Shown: positions 22,928-34,261, counted from the first letter of the stretch. The stretch: DNA of 64,000 nucleotides from Doryteuthis pealeii (GCA_023376005.1 CM042138.1:98032766-98096765), one strand, 5' to 3'. Numbers and translations are program-made. Notes: a model not told the origin generated them from the sequence alone.

Positions 22928-23462
22928 GGGTGAGTCAAAAGTTTTGCAATATTTTGGTAACATGAGGCACAATTCTGCAGCTCTAGATGCTGAGGTTGTG
23001 AAAGTGACAAACCACACTGGACTGAGATGCCAAGCTCCCTTGATACTTTCTAAGTGTTACTTGCCAGATTTGCCTCTATAGCTTGGAGCACATCCTCAGA
23101 ATCCACTTTTAGGCCTATTTGAGCTTGTTTAATCATCAAGGTACTTGCAACCTCAGCAAAATTTCTTAAACCATTTCATTAATGTACTGTAATCACCTTT
23201 CACCCAACAAATGTTTTTGGTTGCTTCCGCTGCATTATGGACCAGTTTGAACTTGTAAACATAAGTTCCTGAATTAGACTATGTTCATCTATGCAGCTTT
23301 CAAATCACACACTGAGTGAAGTAATGCATAACATGTCAGTGCACCAACTATCACAATACTACCAAGCACAGTGGGTACCTACCACAGCTTGAACTTCTTC
23401 AATCATGTGATATATGCATCACAAACTTATGTACCAAAATACTGCAAAATTTTTGACTCACC
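22928..23462 (-). mobile_element. Deleted mariner-like element with ~33 bp terminal inverted repeats
   Basis: The left end 'gggtgagtcaaaagttttgc' plus 'aatattttggta' is mirrored by the right end 'taccaaaatactgcaaaa' plus 'tttttgactcacc'. On the minus strand the inside gives broken pieces of a mariner N-terminal DNA-binding region: 'NAAEATKNICWVKGDYSTL' then 'FAEVASTLMIKQAQIGL' then 'LQAIEANLASNT', across frameshifts and stops. The catalytic DDD half is absent. Defective remnant. Confidence 0.7.
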
Positions 23463-23604
23463 ATATGCTTCATATTAGGAGTATGTCCTAATATTGGTCA
23501 TTTCAGTGAGAAAAATTATTAAATGGAAAACTTTGCTTTGCTTTGCAAACTTGGAAGAACTTTGAAAAACATTTTTATTTATCCCCCTAGCATCCAGTTT
23601 GCAA

Positions 23605-23796
23605 ACAAGGGAGCAAGCTATAACTTAATACAGTCCCTGTATTGCTGGTCTCAGTGTGGATATGGTGCTAGATAAATATCCATCATTCATGCATTATGCT
23701 TCCAGCAATGTAGTGTGATGGATATTTATCTAGTACCATATCCACATTGAGATCAGCAATGCAGGGACTATATTGAGTTACAGCTTGCTCCCTTGT
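23605..23796. repeat. 81 bp inverted repeat (large hairpin)
   Basis: The arms 23,605-23,685 and 23,716-23,796 are reverse complements with a handful of mismatches. For example, 'acaagggagcaagct' in the left arm faces 'agcttgctcccttgt' in the right, and 'gataaatatccatca' faces 'tgatggatatttatc'. The loop is 30 bases. No coding content. Probably a foldback MITE. Confidence 0.85.
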
Positions 23797-23881
23797 ATGT
23801 CAACAGGACACTAGTTGAAATCCCACTGCGACGGTGAGTATTGTATTGCTTCTACAATATCAAGGGGATAACTTCTACTGA

Positions 23882-24362
23882 GGATAATTCCAAAAGTAAG
23901 GTCTCCGAAGCACTTGGGACGCGGAAACTATTGTGTTTGTTGTACCTGCCCCTGTGCATGCCTTACTGCCATGCTCAATCTTGGCTTGGCAATCGTTTCT
24001 GATGGAGTTCTCGATTACTGACATTACCACCAGCTATGAAGTTTGTGTAGTTATTCAGTTTTAGAATGCAAAAAGTATTAAACCAATTGAAATTCATCAC
24101 CAATTATGGATGACAAAAAACATCTGCAAATGGTGTAGGGATTTTGAAACAACGACAAATCTCAACACTTTCTCGACAACATGGCAGCATGCTGGTATGA
24201 CAAAAACTGTCACAGCACTTACAAAAATACATCGACCAAAATAGTGATTATGTAGAAAAATAGACATGCTTTAACTTAAAAATGATGTAAACATTGACAA
24301 TAAACAATAAACGTTTCTGTGATTTCTAAATATTTTGGAGACCTTACCTTTGGGATTACTCT
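23882..24362 (+). mobile_element. Internally deleted mariner element (second type)
   Basis: The ends 'attccaaaagtaaggtctcc' and 'ggagaccttacctttgggat' are inverted repeats. Inside, on the plus strand (~24,000-24,240), is a decayed mariner transposase start: 'MEFSITDITTSYEVCVVIQF' then 'NAKSIKPIEIHHQL' then 'KWCRDFETT', matching the typical 'RAVIRFL.AKG..P.EIHRQ…VRKWCR.F' pattern. The rest of the transposase is missing. Confidence 0.75.
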
Positions 24363-24379
24363 TGTATTTGCAAACTGCT

Positions 24380-25385
24380 ATAAAGGTAAGTACACTTGAA
24401 CTTTAAAAATTGTGGGTTTCATTTTTGCAGATTTGGTTATTTGAGTTTAGCGTAAATAATTACAATGTGCATAGAATAGAAAATGTAAAAAAATAACCAA
24501 AAAAAAGTTCAAGTCAGGACTGGCTACATACAAAGAAATACATCTGGAAGATGCACCTGACCATATCATTAGTGATGCAATCCAAGGATCATTATGTGTT
24601 TCAAGTATTTCAACATCATAGACCTCCACCTAGGTGATCCAGTTAGTGATGATCAAGCCTAAGCTTAAGGTCAGGTAACAAGATCCCAAACAGCATGACA
24701 AACTGTGAATGGCATTTGTTTATAATGTGTAGGGCCAGCAAAAACCTCCAATCAAATGTGTCTCTGGGCTTTCGTCTCTCTGGTGTAGAGATATATTTTT
24801 TCTCTCTTAAGGGGAGATGATTTTTCATCTTTCCAAAGATGTTTCACTTCAGGGAACCAAAGCTTCTATGTCAATGGCGCAATCAAAATGTCATTCACAA
24901 AGAAATATATGAAAAGGATACTATTTACCAAGTAGGTAAAATGGAAATTTTTTTTCTGTTAGATCTACATTCCTTGTCTTCATTCTTTTCACATCAATAA
25001 AAGCTGTAAGAGAGTTTTGTTTTTTATTTCTACATGAAGGGAACTCAATATTTTATCCAATAAGAATTTTCAGTTATAGATTGTATAACTTTAACACTTA
25101 CACTACAGCTGAAAGTACTTACAAAATAACTTAGTGTGGCTTAAGGCTACAACAGGGGAGCACATAAAGGATAAAACTCATTAACTTACCAAATGTGCTT
25201 GCAAATAGACCCAAAATGACTATAATTGGTTTTAATGGCATGTCAAACGGCCTAGGGTAATTTCATGCCTAGAGGTTAGAGAATTGTATTCATTGTATGT
25301 TTATATTTACAATTTTGTGTAGTTGTTTCCTCTGTTTTTTTTTTGGGGGGGGGTTGCACATGACCCTACTGTACACATATTTTTT
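24380..25385. other. Intergenic sequence
   Basis: No gene is recognised. Positions ~25,215-25,325 share a repeat with 40,150-40,260 ('ggcatgtcaaacgg' in one, 'agcatgtcaatctg' in the other, followed in both by 'atgcct…aggttag'). Confidence 0.45.
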
Positions 25386-25389
25386 AAAC

Positions 25390-25515
25390 AGATCTATTTG
25401 GCCCATACATAGGACCCTACCACTGGGTCAAAGTGGACATGGGAGTAATGGCAGTGAAGATGTACTTCACACTCTCTACAGCTCTAGAACCTCACTATCA
25501 TACCAACATGACAAG
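25390..25515 (+). repeat. SINE-like S3 fragment
   Basis: 'agatctatttggcccataca' then 'gggtcaaagtgga' and 'gggagtaatggcagtgaa'. Right side truncated. Confidence 0.65.
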
Positions 25516-25744
25516 TACTTTGGTATGATTAAAATGACTTTATTTCTCAAAAAAAAAAAAATATGCATTTATGAATAGAAACAGATTTTTGAAGGATTAA
25601 ATAAATTTTTTAAACCAGATACAAGAGTGCTTACAAGTAGAGTACTCTGTCAATGTTTTAATCAATAAAACATTGATCTTACGAAATAGAATCAAATATA
25701 ATTGAATCTTTTTGAAGTTCACCATTTGTAAGTGTGAAAAAAAG

Positions 25745-26190
25745 TACTCTAACAGGTACTACCACTCTGGCTTTAGTTGACCTGGGAGTAATGGCAATAA
25801 AGGGGTATTTCATGTACCCTAGAGCTCCAGAATTAGAACCTCACTACCAGATGCAATTCCTTTTGGAGCAACCAGAAGAAACTGCCACCACTCTCCTATG
25901 GCAAAGACCAAGTGCTTAACTTCTGAAGATAAAATTAACTCTCCAGCCCTGTTAGCAGTGCTTAGTAGAATACACTGATTACATCCTCTGCATTGAGGTA
26001 AGACTCCCTCACCCTAAAGGGATTTCCTGGGTATGACACTAAACTCCATCTAGTAGTAAGGATCCAGGTCAACTCAAGCCAAAGTGGTAGTACCTGTTAG
26101 GGTCCTATCTATGGGTCAAATAGATCAGAGTAGACCTGGGAGTAATGGTAATGAAGGGGTACTTCACACTCTCCAAAATGAGTGCACTAC
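25745..26190. repeat. Cluster of S3 copies in alternating orientation
   Basis: Plus-strand piece at 25,745-25,895 ('caggtactaccactctgg'). Minus-strand copy at 25,950-26,130 ('gacactaaactccatct' to 'gggtcaaatagatc'). A plus-strand fragment at 26,128-26,185 follows. Nested insertions of the same family are likely. Confidence 0.65.
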
Positions 26191-26304
26191 TGGCCCGTTT
26201 AAACTACTAGGTACTGGTTAAGAATTGATGTCTGTTCAGTAATACAAATGTACATGACAAAGTATGATTTTATTATATATGTACTAGAAGGCGGTGGCCA
26301 ATGG

Positions 26305-26420
26305 TCTTCATGTCCTGGGTATGACATTAAACTCTATCTGATGGATTGATTCCAGTTCTGGTGGTCTGGGGAATGTGGAGCACCCCTTCATCACCATTGC
26401 TCCCATGTCCAAGTTGTTTA
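26305..26420 (-). repeat. SINE-like S3 fragment
   Basis: 'gacattaaactctatctgat' to 'caccattgctcccatgtcc', the reverse complement of the S3 core. Confidence 0.65.
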
Positions 26421-26429
26421 TTATTGTCA

Positions 26430-27265
26430 ATATCACAAAACTCTTCTTCTAAAGTATGATCCACCAAAAGCGAAATAATGTTTTTTTTTTATGTCAATGA
26501 ATTTTCTAAATTGGAACGCCCGCATTTTTAAGAAAGAAATGCGTTTGACGAAAAAATGTACAAAATACCGTCCAATGAAAAACCACACTTTAAAAAAAAA
26601 AAAAAAAAAAAAAGACTAAAAAATTATCATTATAACAAAAAAAAAAAAATTAAATGGAAAAGTTTAATCTACAGATGTCCATTTTAAACCTCTAAAAAAA
26701 TTAACCTGAATTTTTTCTCTTTTATTAACCAGAGTCTTAGAAAATTAAGCTAAATAAACGAATAAAGTTAAAAAGAAAATGCTTAAAAGAGCAATATTCT
26801 ACCTTATTTTACCCTTTTTTGAAATTCAAAAATAAGACATCCATACAAAGAGACAAACCGTTAGAAAAAATGTAAACAAACTCTAATTGTTCATGGAATT
26901 ATCTTCAAAAACATGTTAAAAACATTCAGTTGCACCTTCATTAAGTGGGTCAAATTAACAAAAATCATTGAGGGGTGGGCGCATGACAAGATAATATGAA
27001 AAAAAATGTTGCCTTCAAAATTTAAAAAAAAAGTCTTTTAAAAGAAACCTAATCTAAAAGATTAGATTTCGTTTAAAAGACATTTTTCTCAAAATTTTAA
27101 GACATTATTAAACTTTAATATGTCTTCTTTTTTTTTTAATTTTCGGGATTAAATTAATAAACTTTATTGGTTTAATAATTAAAACAATAAAATTTATTAA
27201 TTTAATTCAAAATATTTTTAAAATTTAATAATTATTCGATTTTGGTTGAATTTTTATTTTTAAAT
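26430..27265. other. AT-rich sequence with two foldbacks
   Basis: Foldback 1 (~27,031-27,085): 'gtcttttaaaagaaa' pairs with 'cgtttaaaagac'. Foldback 2 (~27,150-27,205): 'taaattaataaactttattg' pairs with 'caataaaatttattaattta'. No gene is visible. Confidence 0.55.
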
Positions 27266-27269
27266 GTGC

Positions 27270-27425
27270 TTTTAGCAGGTGTGTACATTAACGCTATGGG
27301 AAATGCAAACAGCCTCGTTCAGGATTTGAACTCGGATAGCCGAGTCGGGACCTACGTACTTAAAGAGGCTTGGCAGAGTCCAGTTCCTACAACGATAACC
27401 GTTATACCCGAGCGCCTTTCTTAAG
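27270..27425 (-). repeat. SINE S1-related copy with an unusual head
   Basis: 'gaaatgcaaacagcctcgtt' then 'ggatttgaactc' is the minus-strand S1 body. 'ataaccgttatac' at the right end mirrors the A box. An extra ~50 bp lies between the B-box-like and A-box-like parts compared with other S1 copies. Confidence 0.55.
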
Positions 27426-27429
27426 TGTA

Positions 27430-28770
27430 CTAAAAATCAACGTCTTTCCACTTGGAATTGTTTATTTCAAATGTATTTCATTAAATGTTCGTTGAAATAA
27501 TATTGGCTTACTTAAGAGTCCAAAAATCAACGTCTTTCCATTTTGAACTGTTTATTTCAAATTTTTTATCAAAACAGATTAAAATATAATCAAATGTCCG
27601 TACGGCGTAAGTTTTAAGAACAGATTGTTTTTAAATTTAAAAGTAGTATTTTAACTGCTCCTTTAGACACGTGTCGTTCCTATGGTAACGTAATAATCAA
27701 AGGGAGTTAATTATGGACGCTATTACCAATCAAACATGGCGTTTGTTTCGCTAGCAGCTGTTCATGATTACTTTAGTCAATGTGCATTTTTTCTTAAAAA
27801 AAGGTTGGTAAAAATTACCTAATTTCATTTTTTTTGTTTGATAAAAAAACAATCATAATTTTCTTTTAGATTCTTTGTTTCGAAGATTTATCGAGAAGTA
27901 TGCAAGATTTATATTTGTTGGGAGGAGTGTGCAATTAAATTTTTTAAGTCTCAGTAAAAAGGAAAAAAAATGGACCCATGGGTTTTTTTTTCTTTATCGT
28001 TATTAAGAGTCTTAATAGAATAAAAAGGATGTAATATATATTAAAATTATAGGATCCAAATCGATGTTTAAATTATTTTTTAAAAAAGAGCAATTTTTAA
28101 AATTTCTTTTGTTTTTAGTTACTTTAAATAAATAACGTTTATTTTTCGTGTCTCTCTCGAGACGTCATTTTTTTTTCCGTTATTTTTTTTTTAATGAGTA
28201 TTTCTTTTAAAGTTCGAGGCTATCAAATTAAATCTTTTTTATTCTTTGTTTTTTTTTTCTTTTCTGCTTTTTTTTTCAAACTATGTAAAAATAAAAAAAA
28301 AAAAACACAAACAACAACGTTACTAGAATAGGCTCAGTCCTAATTAGTGATCATCCCCCACACATTACTACAACAATCAACATTACGTTTTTTTGTTTTA
28401 TGTGGCATTGTTTATATTGTGTAATGTGTGAAAATAGACCACTGTCTTCTTCTTGTCTGCATTGTTTAGTGATTGAACTCCCAATGTTAGTCTAATCAAG
28501 AAAACTTCACTTAAAGATTTACATATCAACATTTTAAAACAAAACGTGATATCACCAGTTAAAACTTTAAAAACAACTAAAAAATGTATTTGATGATTTA
28601 TCTTTTAATTATTAAAAAACTATTAATACTGGAAATATTTTGCAACTTGTGAATACATTTAATAATGAAATTTATTGTGTACATTGCTCAGGTGCACCAC
28701 AACTCATCAAAGTCTCATGTCAAGTACACAGAATAATGTATTAGTGTCAGGAACATGAACAGTTTACAGT
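27430..28770. other. AT-rich intergenic sequence
   Basis: A short direct repeat ('aaaatcaacgtctttcca') occurs at ~27,432 and ~27,512. No gene is recognised. Confidence 0.45.
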
Positions 28771-28774
28771 AGTA

Positions 28775-29690
28775 ATATGCATGTATGTGTGTGCATATAT
28801 ATGTGGAGAGTGGCATCAGGTATAGTGTCGGCGGACTACAGGAAGCATGGAGGCTTTGAAAGACTCAGTGCTTCGGCAGCCTATAACAGATGCATTATTT
28901 TAATCTCTCTTAAATTTGCCTATCTACGAGAGCAAATTGGATACAATGCCGAATATATGGTGGCAGTACGTATGGGTAAAAAGTAAAAAGCGTTAAATTA
29001 TCCAATCTTGGTAGTTTATGCCAACAATCTTCTTTCTTTAGCTTCCATGTGGTTCTGTTCCAGAGTTGGGATCTCCAGGGACAAGTCTTTGTTAGTTTTG
29101 CTCTCTGTCTCACCTGAAATGAAGTTGGCTCAAGTGACTTCTTGTTGCAGATTACTATTGTTTCAATTCTTTTGGCGCGAAAAGAAATTCAAATAGACAA
29201 AGGAATTGAGAAACAAAGGATGTTCCAGACAGAAGTCTGGATCGAACAAAGAGGAAGAGTGATTAGGATCAGAAGCTTACTGCTGACCGTGTCAAACGAA
29301 CGGGCCACAAAAAACAACAATAGCAGGATGACAAAAGGCTTCCTGTTGACTGATGACAAAGCTAGGATTGCAGGTCACGCAGTACAGTTCCGGTGGAATT
29401 TGAATACACCAGGGCATGCTGGGTAAAATTGAAAAAGTGACGGTTAGACGAAAAATTCAGCAGTTGAGCTTTGGTAGCAACGAACTTCAGTCACTCCCGT
29501 CGACTCTCCGAAGAAAAGACTTATTAGAACTACTGTTCATTTCACCACTCATCCAAGCCGGCGCACACCTCCTTTCATCCACGCCAACCGAGGAAGAAAA
29601 TAAAGTCCAGCTTTCTTTTGTATACCTGCGTTGGTTTTTAATCCAGTGTACTACACACCAGCGCTGTCAATTGATACAGTATATAACATT
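28775..29690 (+). other. Higher-GC block, possible LTR or unclassified repeat
   Basis: GC content is visibly above its surroundings. An AATAAA lies in 'gaagaaaataaagtccagc' (~29,600), and short open frames overlap in all plus frames. This would fit a solo LTR, but I found no matching second copy, no clear TG…CA ends and no target duplication. Confidence 0.25.
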
Positions 29691-29729
29691 CTTATGGTCC
29701 TGAGTGAGCAAGAATTGTCTTTTGTATGT

Positions 29730-29791
29730 CTTTATATAGATATCATATGGACATCAACATCTTTATATAGATATCATATGGACATCAACAT
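29730..29791 (+). repeat. 31 bp perfect tandem duplication
   Basis: The 31-base unit at 29,730-29,760, beginning 'ctttatatagatatcata', is repeated exactly at 29,761-29,791. Confidence 0.9.
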
Positions 29792-29875
29792 AAGTTACCC
29801 TTTTTGTGCCAGAATGTTGGCATAAAATCATAGAAAGTCACGGAAAATATTGAGATGATAGATATATGCACTTAT

Positions 29876-30392
29876 CATCATCATCATCATCATGGCGTGT
29901 TAGTAGCATGGATTCTCTTGACTCTCTCTCACCATCTGTCCCTATTGCCCATAGTTTTTGTGCGCCGTCAAGACTAGTGTGTCCACTTGTAGCAGTCCAT
30001 AGGAAGATATCACTTAGTCCGTCCTTACTTCTCTAGCAGTGTCCAGCATTTATTGCTCGACTTACTTGGATGGTTTGTTAGATGGGAGGTAAGTGACTGT
30101 ACAGCTGATTTTTTGTAGGGTGCTACTTCCAGGATTTGTCCAAAACAGCACCCAGCATCCTTGTATAGTTTCTTTTTCTCCAAGCATTTTGTTAGAGTCC
30201 AAGTAGTGTGTCCAGAAAGTAGTCCTGACACAGCTACAGCTTGGAAGAATTCCCATTTTATTTTATTAGTGAAATTAGATTTCCATGTGGTTGATAACTT
30301 ACCATTAGCAGTCCTTGCTTTACCCATGCATATGCTGATATCACTTTTAGTAGATGAGATATTGCTACTGAGGTATATGAACTGGTTATACT
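29876..30392 (-). mobile_element. 5'-truncated RTE-like LINE 3' end
   Basis: On the minus strand, 'FIYLSSNISSTKSDI' is followed by 'LSTTWKSNFTNKIK', 'FFQAVAVSGLLSGHTTWTLT' and 'KCLEKK'. This matches the post-RT region of the element at 4,340-5,735. The frame then breaks. The 3' end is a (CAT/ATG)n tract (29,876-29,897), as expected for the RTE clade. Confidence 0.8.
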
Positions 30393-30394
30393 AA

Positions 30395-31755
30395 TTTCAG
30401 AGGCTTACCATTTAATTAAAACATATGAACTAGTGATTGTTCATTAACTAATATTTATTATAAAAAATCTATAACTTTTGTACCCATTTAACACTTAAAT
30501 ATTTTGAAATTGTTTTAACAATAAATTGATTTTTCTACAAGTTCTCTGACTGAGGTTTTTTGAACCCCCATCCCCTCTCTCTTTTTAACCATAGCATTTT
30601 TTCTGAAGTTTTGAGATGAAGTATTCTTATTATCACATATATTTTTGTGATTATCATCTCCAACTTTGGTTTTATAAACTGCAATATTCACTAGTAAATT
30701 TTTGAAACCAAAGTGTAATGTAGTGGCCACTTTCCATCGCCAGTGACTCTGGTGCCTGGCTGTGTAACTAACAGCAAAAGGTCAATCATGAGAACTCTCA
30801 TTGTGTGTATGAGAGATGGTTGGATGCAAGATTTTAGGATTTTTGAAAAGGTGTAGTCAGTTATTTACCTGGAAAGCAACAAGTCTCAACCTAAATTTTA
30901 GAGCTATTTCAGAGAGTATTTTATTTGTTAATCTTAAGCCCTAACTAAAGAGTGATTCTTGTCTGGCAAGCCATTGGTAGTGAGTTTATTCTTCAATAGG
31001 TTTGTATCATGCCTAGTTAAGTCTAATATCTGTTGATAAGACCAGTATTGGACCCCCCTCCCCCCAAAAAACCCCAAAAAAACAGACATTTGACATGAAA
31101 TTTTGATGACAAAAGAAAATGAAGAAAGATCTTTGATGGAAGCAAGTTGGAAACACTGCCACAGCCAATGACAGTTGTAACAGGGGAACTCTTTTAAAGT
31201 AAGGTGCTGCCAGGTTATACAGCCAAACATCATAACAATTCTAGTAAATCATAGCAAATTAGGATTAGAGAGTATGAAGAGAAATAATGATTAGAGGAGG
31301 TTGAAAACTAAAAGGGAGAAAGGGAAGGAAGGATAAAGAAGAAGAAGAAAAAAAGAGTGCAACAGGAATAAAAGAAAAGGGACAGAGAAAGAAAGAAAGA
31401 AAGACAAGGTAAAAAATGAATGGAGAGAAGAAATGCAATGCTAAGAAAAATTAAAAAGGAAAGTATGTAATGAATATGCATACACCTGGGCCCCCCTCAC
31501 AATAATATGATTGGCAGGTGTCAGATATAAATACAGAACAATGTAAAGGTACAATGCCTACGAAAATGATGTCACACCAGTACTATTACTTACCTGTTCG
31601 ATTGTACCACTCTGCTACTTCTACTAAATATATCCCTTCCTGGGACATATCAGAAAGAAAAAAAGAGGAGATAGAAATAAGGAATAAAAGAATGAGAAAT
31701 AAGAAAAACAGAAGACAATTGATGTAGTTTATGATAAGTTAGGATAATTTATGAC
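30395..31755. other. Intergenic sequence, with a purine-rich stretch
   Basis: Positions ~31,265-31,440 are strongly A/G-biased on the plus strand. No gene or known repeat is recognised. Confidence 0.45.
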
Positions 31756-31758
31756 CAC

Positions 31759-31905
31759 TTAATATTTGGTAGGTCCATCCATTAGCATCAATTACTGTCT
31801 GACTCCATCTGGTCATATTTTCAACAACTGATTGAAAAAGATCATGTAATAATTGTTGTCAACAATTATTCAATATGTTAAATAACTCTGTATGTCACAA
31901 TTTGA
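31759..31905 (-). pseudogene. Tc1-type transposase C-terminal remnant
   Basis: The minus strand reads 'QLLHDLFQSVVENMTRW' followed by 'SQTVIDANGWTYQIL'. This is the characteristic end of Tc1-family transposases (LVE.MPRR...VI.A.GG.TKY) just before the stop. More upstream frame pieces follow with stops. No terminal inverted repeat was located. Confidence 0.65.
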
Positions 31906-32045
31906 CCTTTTTCAAACTCACACTGTTTACTACTTTTAGGGATACCAATTCAAAAAGCGTGCTAGCAAAAAGAGGATTTCGTTGTCTGGCTGATTTTCTA
32001 AAATATACTGAATTAGTTAGGATTGATGTAGGGTTTGACTCATAT

Positions 32046-32118
32046 ATTTCAACAAGTGATTGAAAAAGATCATGTAATAATTGTTGTCAACAATTATTCA
32101 ATATGTTAAATAACTCTG
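32046..32118 (-). repeat. Second copy of the Tc1 remnant's inner 73 bp
   Basis: It repeats 31,818-31,890 almost exactly, including the short palindrome 'aataattgttgtcaacaatt'. Either a second decayed Tc1 tail or a local duplication. Confidence 0.7.
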
Positions 32119-32367
32119 TTTCATGAGAAGGTTTGCGATTTTTAAACTTTCTATCAAATATTGACCATAGATTATTGTAGGCCATAATTTGACCATTTCA
32201 AACTTATACAAATGCTTACTAGCCATTAGCAAAAGGCTTATCACAAATTAGGATATCAAAGAAAAGAAAATTCTCAGAAATTTCCTATATTTTGGTATTT
32301 CGAGAATTTTATTTTTAGAAAATTATGTTATTTCACTACAACTAAGGGAACTTAGACCGCAATAATC

Positions 32368-32705
32368 AAGGAATCACATGGTGTAATGGTTATCATAAGA
32401 ATTGCTGACCCAAGTTCAAACCCTGGAGCTGTTTGCATGTCACATAGTGCCAATACCCTTGGGAAAGGTATTCACCCTCCTGCTATGGATAAATAGTTAG
32501 GTGGACTAGGCTCTTTAACATTTAGAAGATGCAGCAAACAGTTGTTCAACAAAAAGTAGCAGAGCTGACTACAATGAACCAGCTACCCCCTCAACTAGCC
32601 TAAGAGAAGAAAAACTCTGAATTCAAACCTGTTGAACTCCACTTTTGAAATTGACTTTGTGTCACATCCTACTTATGTGAATGGGTTGCTAAATATATAT
32701 AATAA
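32368..32705 (+). repeat. SINE S1 copy carrying a 72 bp insert of CCDC74 exon 1
   Basis: This is an S1 SINE ('ggtgtaatggttatcataag' head, 'gggaaaggtattcaccctcc' body, 'cttaTgtgaatgggttgc'-like tail). Its middle is interrupted at 32,521-32,592 by a copy of 32,840-32,911, the translation-start region of the CCDC74 exon some 320 bp downstream. The SINE resumes at 'aactagcctaagagaag', with about a dozen SINE bases lost at the break. Confidence 0.85.
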
Positions 32706-32792
32706 AGGAAAATAATTACTTCCTATATGTATTTAAGCGATTGAAGTTTCACTAAAATTTGTCTGTTTTGTTGAATTTATTTTTTCTTTCAG

Positions 32793-32960
32793 TTCCTTGC
32801 CTGCTATGAAATGAGACAACAACTGGTATATCTGTGGAGTTTAGAAGATGCAGCAAACAGTTGTTCAACAAAAAGTAGCAGAGCTGACTACAATGAACCA
32901 GCTACCCCCTCTAAGCAATTTACCCCAGTGGGCACGGGTCAACACTTTGGATAAAGCACG
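32793..32960 (+). CDS. CCDC74: CCDC74-like gene, first coding exon
   Basis: The acceptor 'tttttctttcag' ends at 32,792, implying an upstream non-coding exon. The likely start is ATG 32,848, preceded in frame by TAG (32,842-32,844). A two-codon upstream ORF (ATG AAA TGA) lies in the leader. The exon codes 37 residues starting 'MQQTVVQQKVAELTTMNQLP' and ends mid-codon at 32,960 before 'gtaagt'. It joins exon 2 in phase (CG + C = Arg). The whole protein resembles CCDC74, a coiled-coil family (Pfam CCDC92 type) with spindle and ciliary associations in vertebrates. Assignment rests on the motif encoded across exons 2 and 3. The gene runs on the plus strand through introns of 13.4, 2.7 and 2.3 kb loaded with SINEs. 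Confidence 0.8.
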
Positions 32961-33713
32961 GTAAGTGAAACAGAAAATGGCAAGTGTAAGGGAATTTCCT
33001 CAAAAAAATATCTTTCAGGTCTTTAAGAACTTTAAAAAAAGACTTTATTATTATTATTTTTTGATAACAAACACACACATACAAATGGTTGTTAATTTTC
33101 ATCCTCATTTTTAATAAAGGACAGAGGACAGTCTGAAATATTAAAAGTAACCAATTTTTTTTTTACTTTCCATGCTTTTGATTCGTGTGGCATTTTAGGG
33201 CTGTAAGTGAAATCAGTTTTACAGTGGAGATCCCTTGTGGGATAAAGTTTGATCCTTTCTTGAAGTATAAAGATGTACTATCAGTTTTAATCCTTGTCCG
33301 CTGATCCATCCTGAGTTGTATCAGAGTTTATCCGGTCTTGAAGTAGAGAGAGACTTGTATAATCCTCATCTGTTGGTCTGTGCATCCACAGCGAGTAATT
33401 GTAGGACAATTTATCAACACCTTTAAATAGTAAATTAAATACATGTTTGGGCATTTTTGATTGACTGATTCAGCTGTTTTGGAACAATTTATAAATACAA
33501 GTTGTGATCTTCAGCACATCTTATACCAAAAGATGCCAACAAATTTTCATCCTCATTTTTTATACAGGACAGTCTACAATATTAGAAGTAACCATTTTTT
33601 ACTTTCCATGCTTCTGTTATAACTAAAAGGCTTTCCACCATCCATCTGACATAAAAAAAAAATGAATGAATAATCATTGTTCATAATAATAACAATTACA
33701 AGCCAAAGGTTGA

Positions 33714-33955
33714 GCTCAGTCGGTAGAGCATCCGCCTAGATCCGCCACAAGATTCTGGGTTCAATATCTGCCCTCACCAACTCAACATGTGAGTAGCACA
33801 GCTTGGATCTGTGCAGTGAAATGGGGAGCTGATGGTAGATATGGCACTCCACCTCAGATGCAAAAATGATTTCCCTGATCTAATGGTAGTGAAAAAGTGA
33901 TAGACTTCCTCACTGTCTAGCTGATACTGACAATAGACCATCCGCTGTCTTTTCT
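33714..33955 (+). repeat. SINE family S4 copy
   Basis: 'gagctcagtcggtagagcat' A-box region, 'ctgggttcaatatctg' B box, then 'gcttggatctgtgcagtgaa' and 'cactccacctcaga'. It matches 19,491-19,705. Lies in CCDC74 intron 1. Confidence 0.8.
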
Positions 33956-34261
33956 TTTACAAGCCAAACTACTTATTTTAAGTATATTATATAATATTGC
34001 CATTCAAATTTGAGTGCATCTAAAAAAATTAAGAATATTGTATAAACCCTACTGGAAATAATTATCTACCATATAAAATGCAAATGATGGATTTAATTAT
34101 AACTGCAATGACTATCACAAGCTTACCACTGAACAACAACCCTATTGCCTTTTTAAAGCTATTCTGTTCATTCAGATGTGAATATTTAATTAATTGTTGT
34201 AATTGTTAGCTTTGTGAGACAGTATCATGTTTATCTCTATAAATAAAATGCTCTTTATTTT

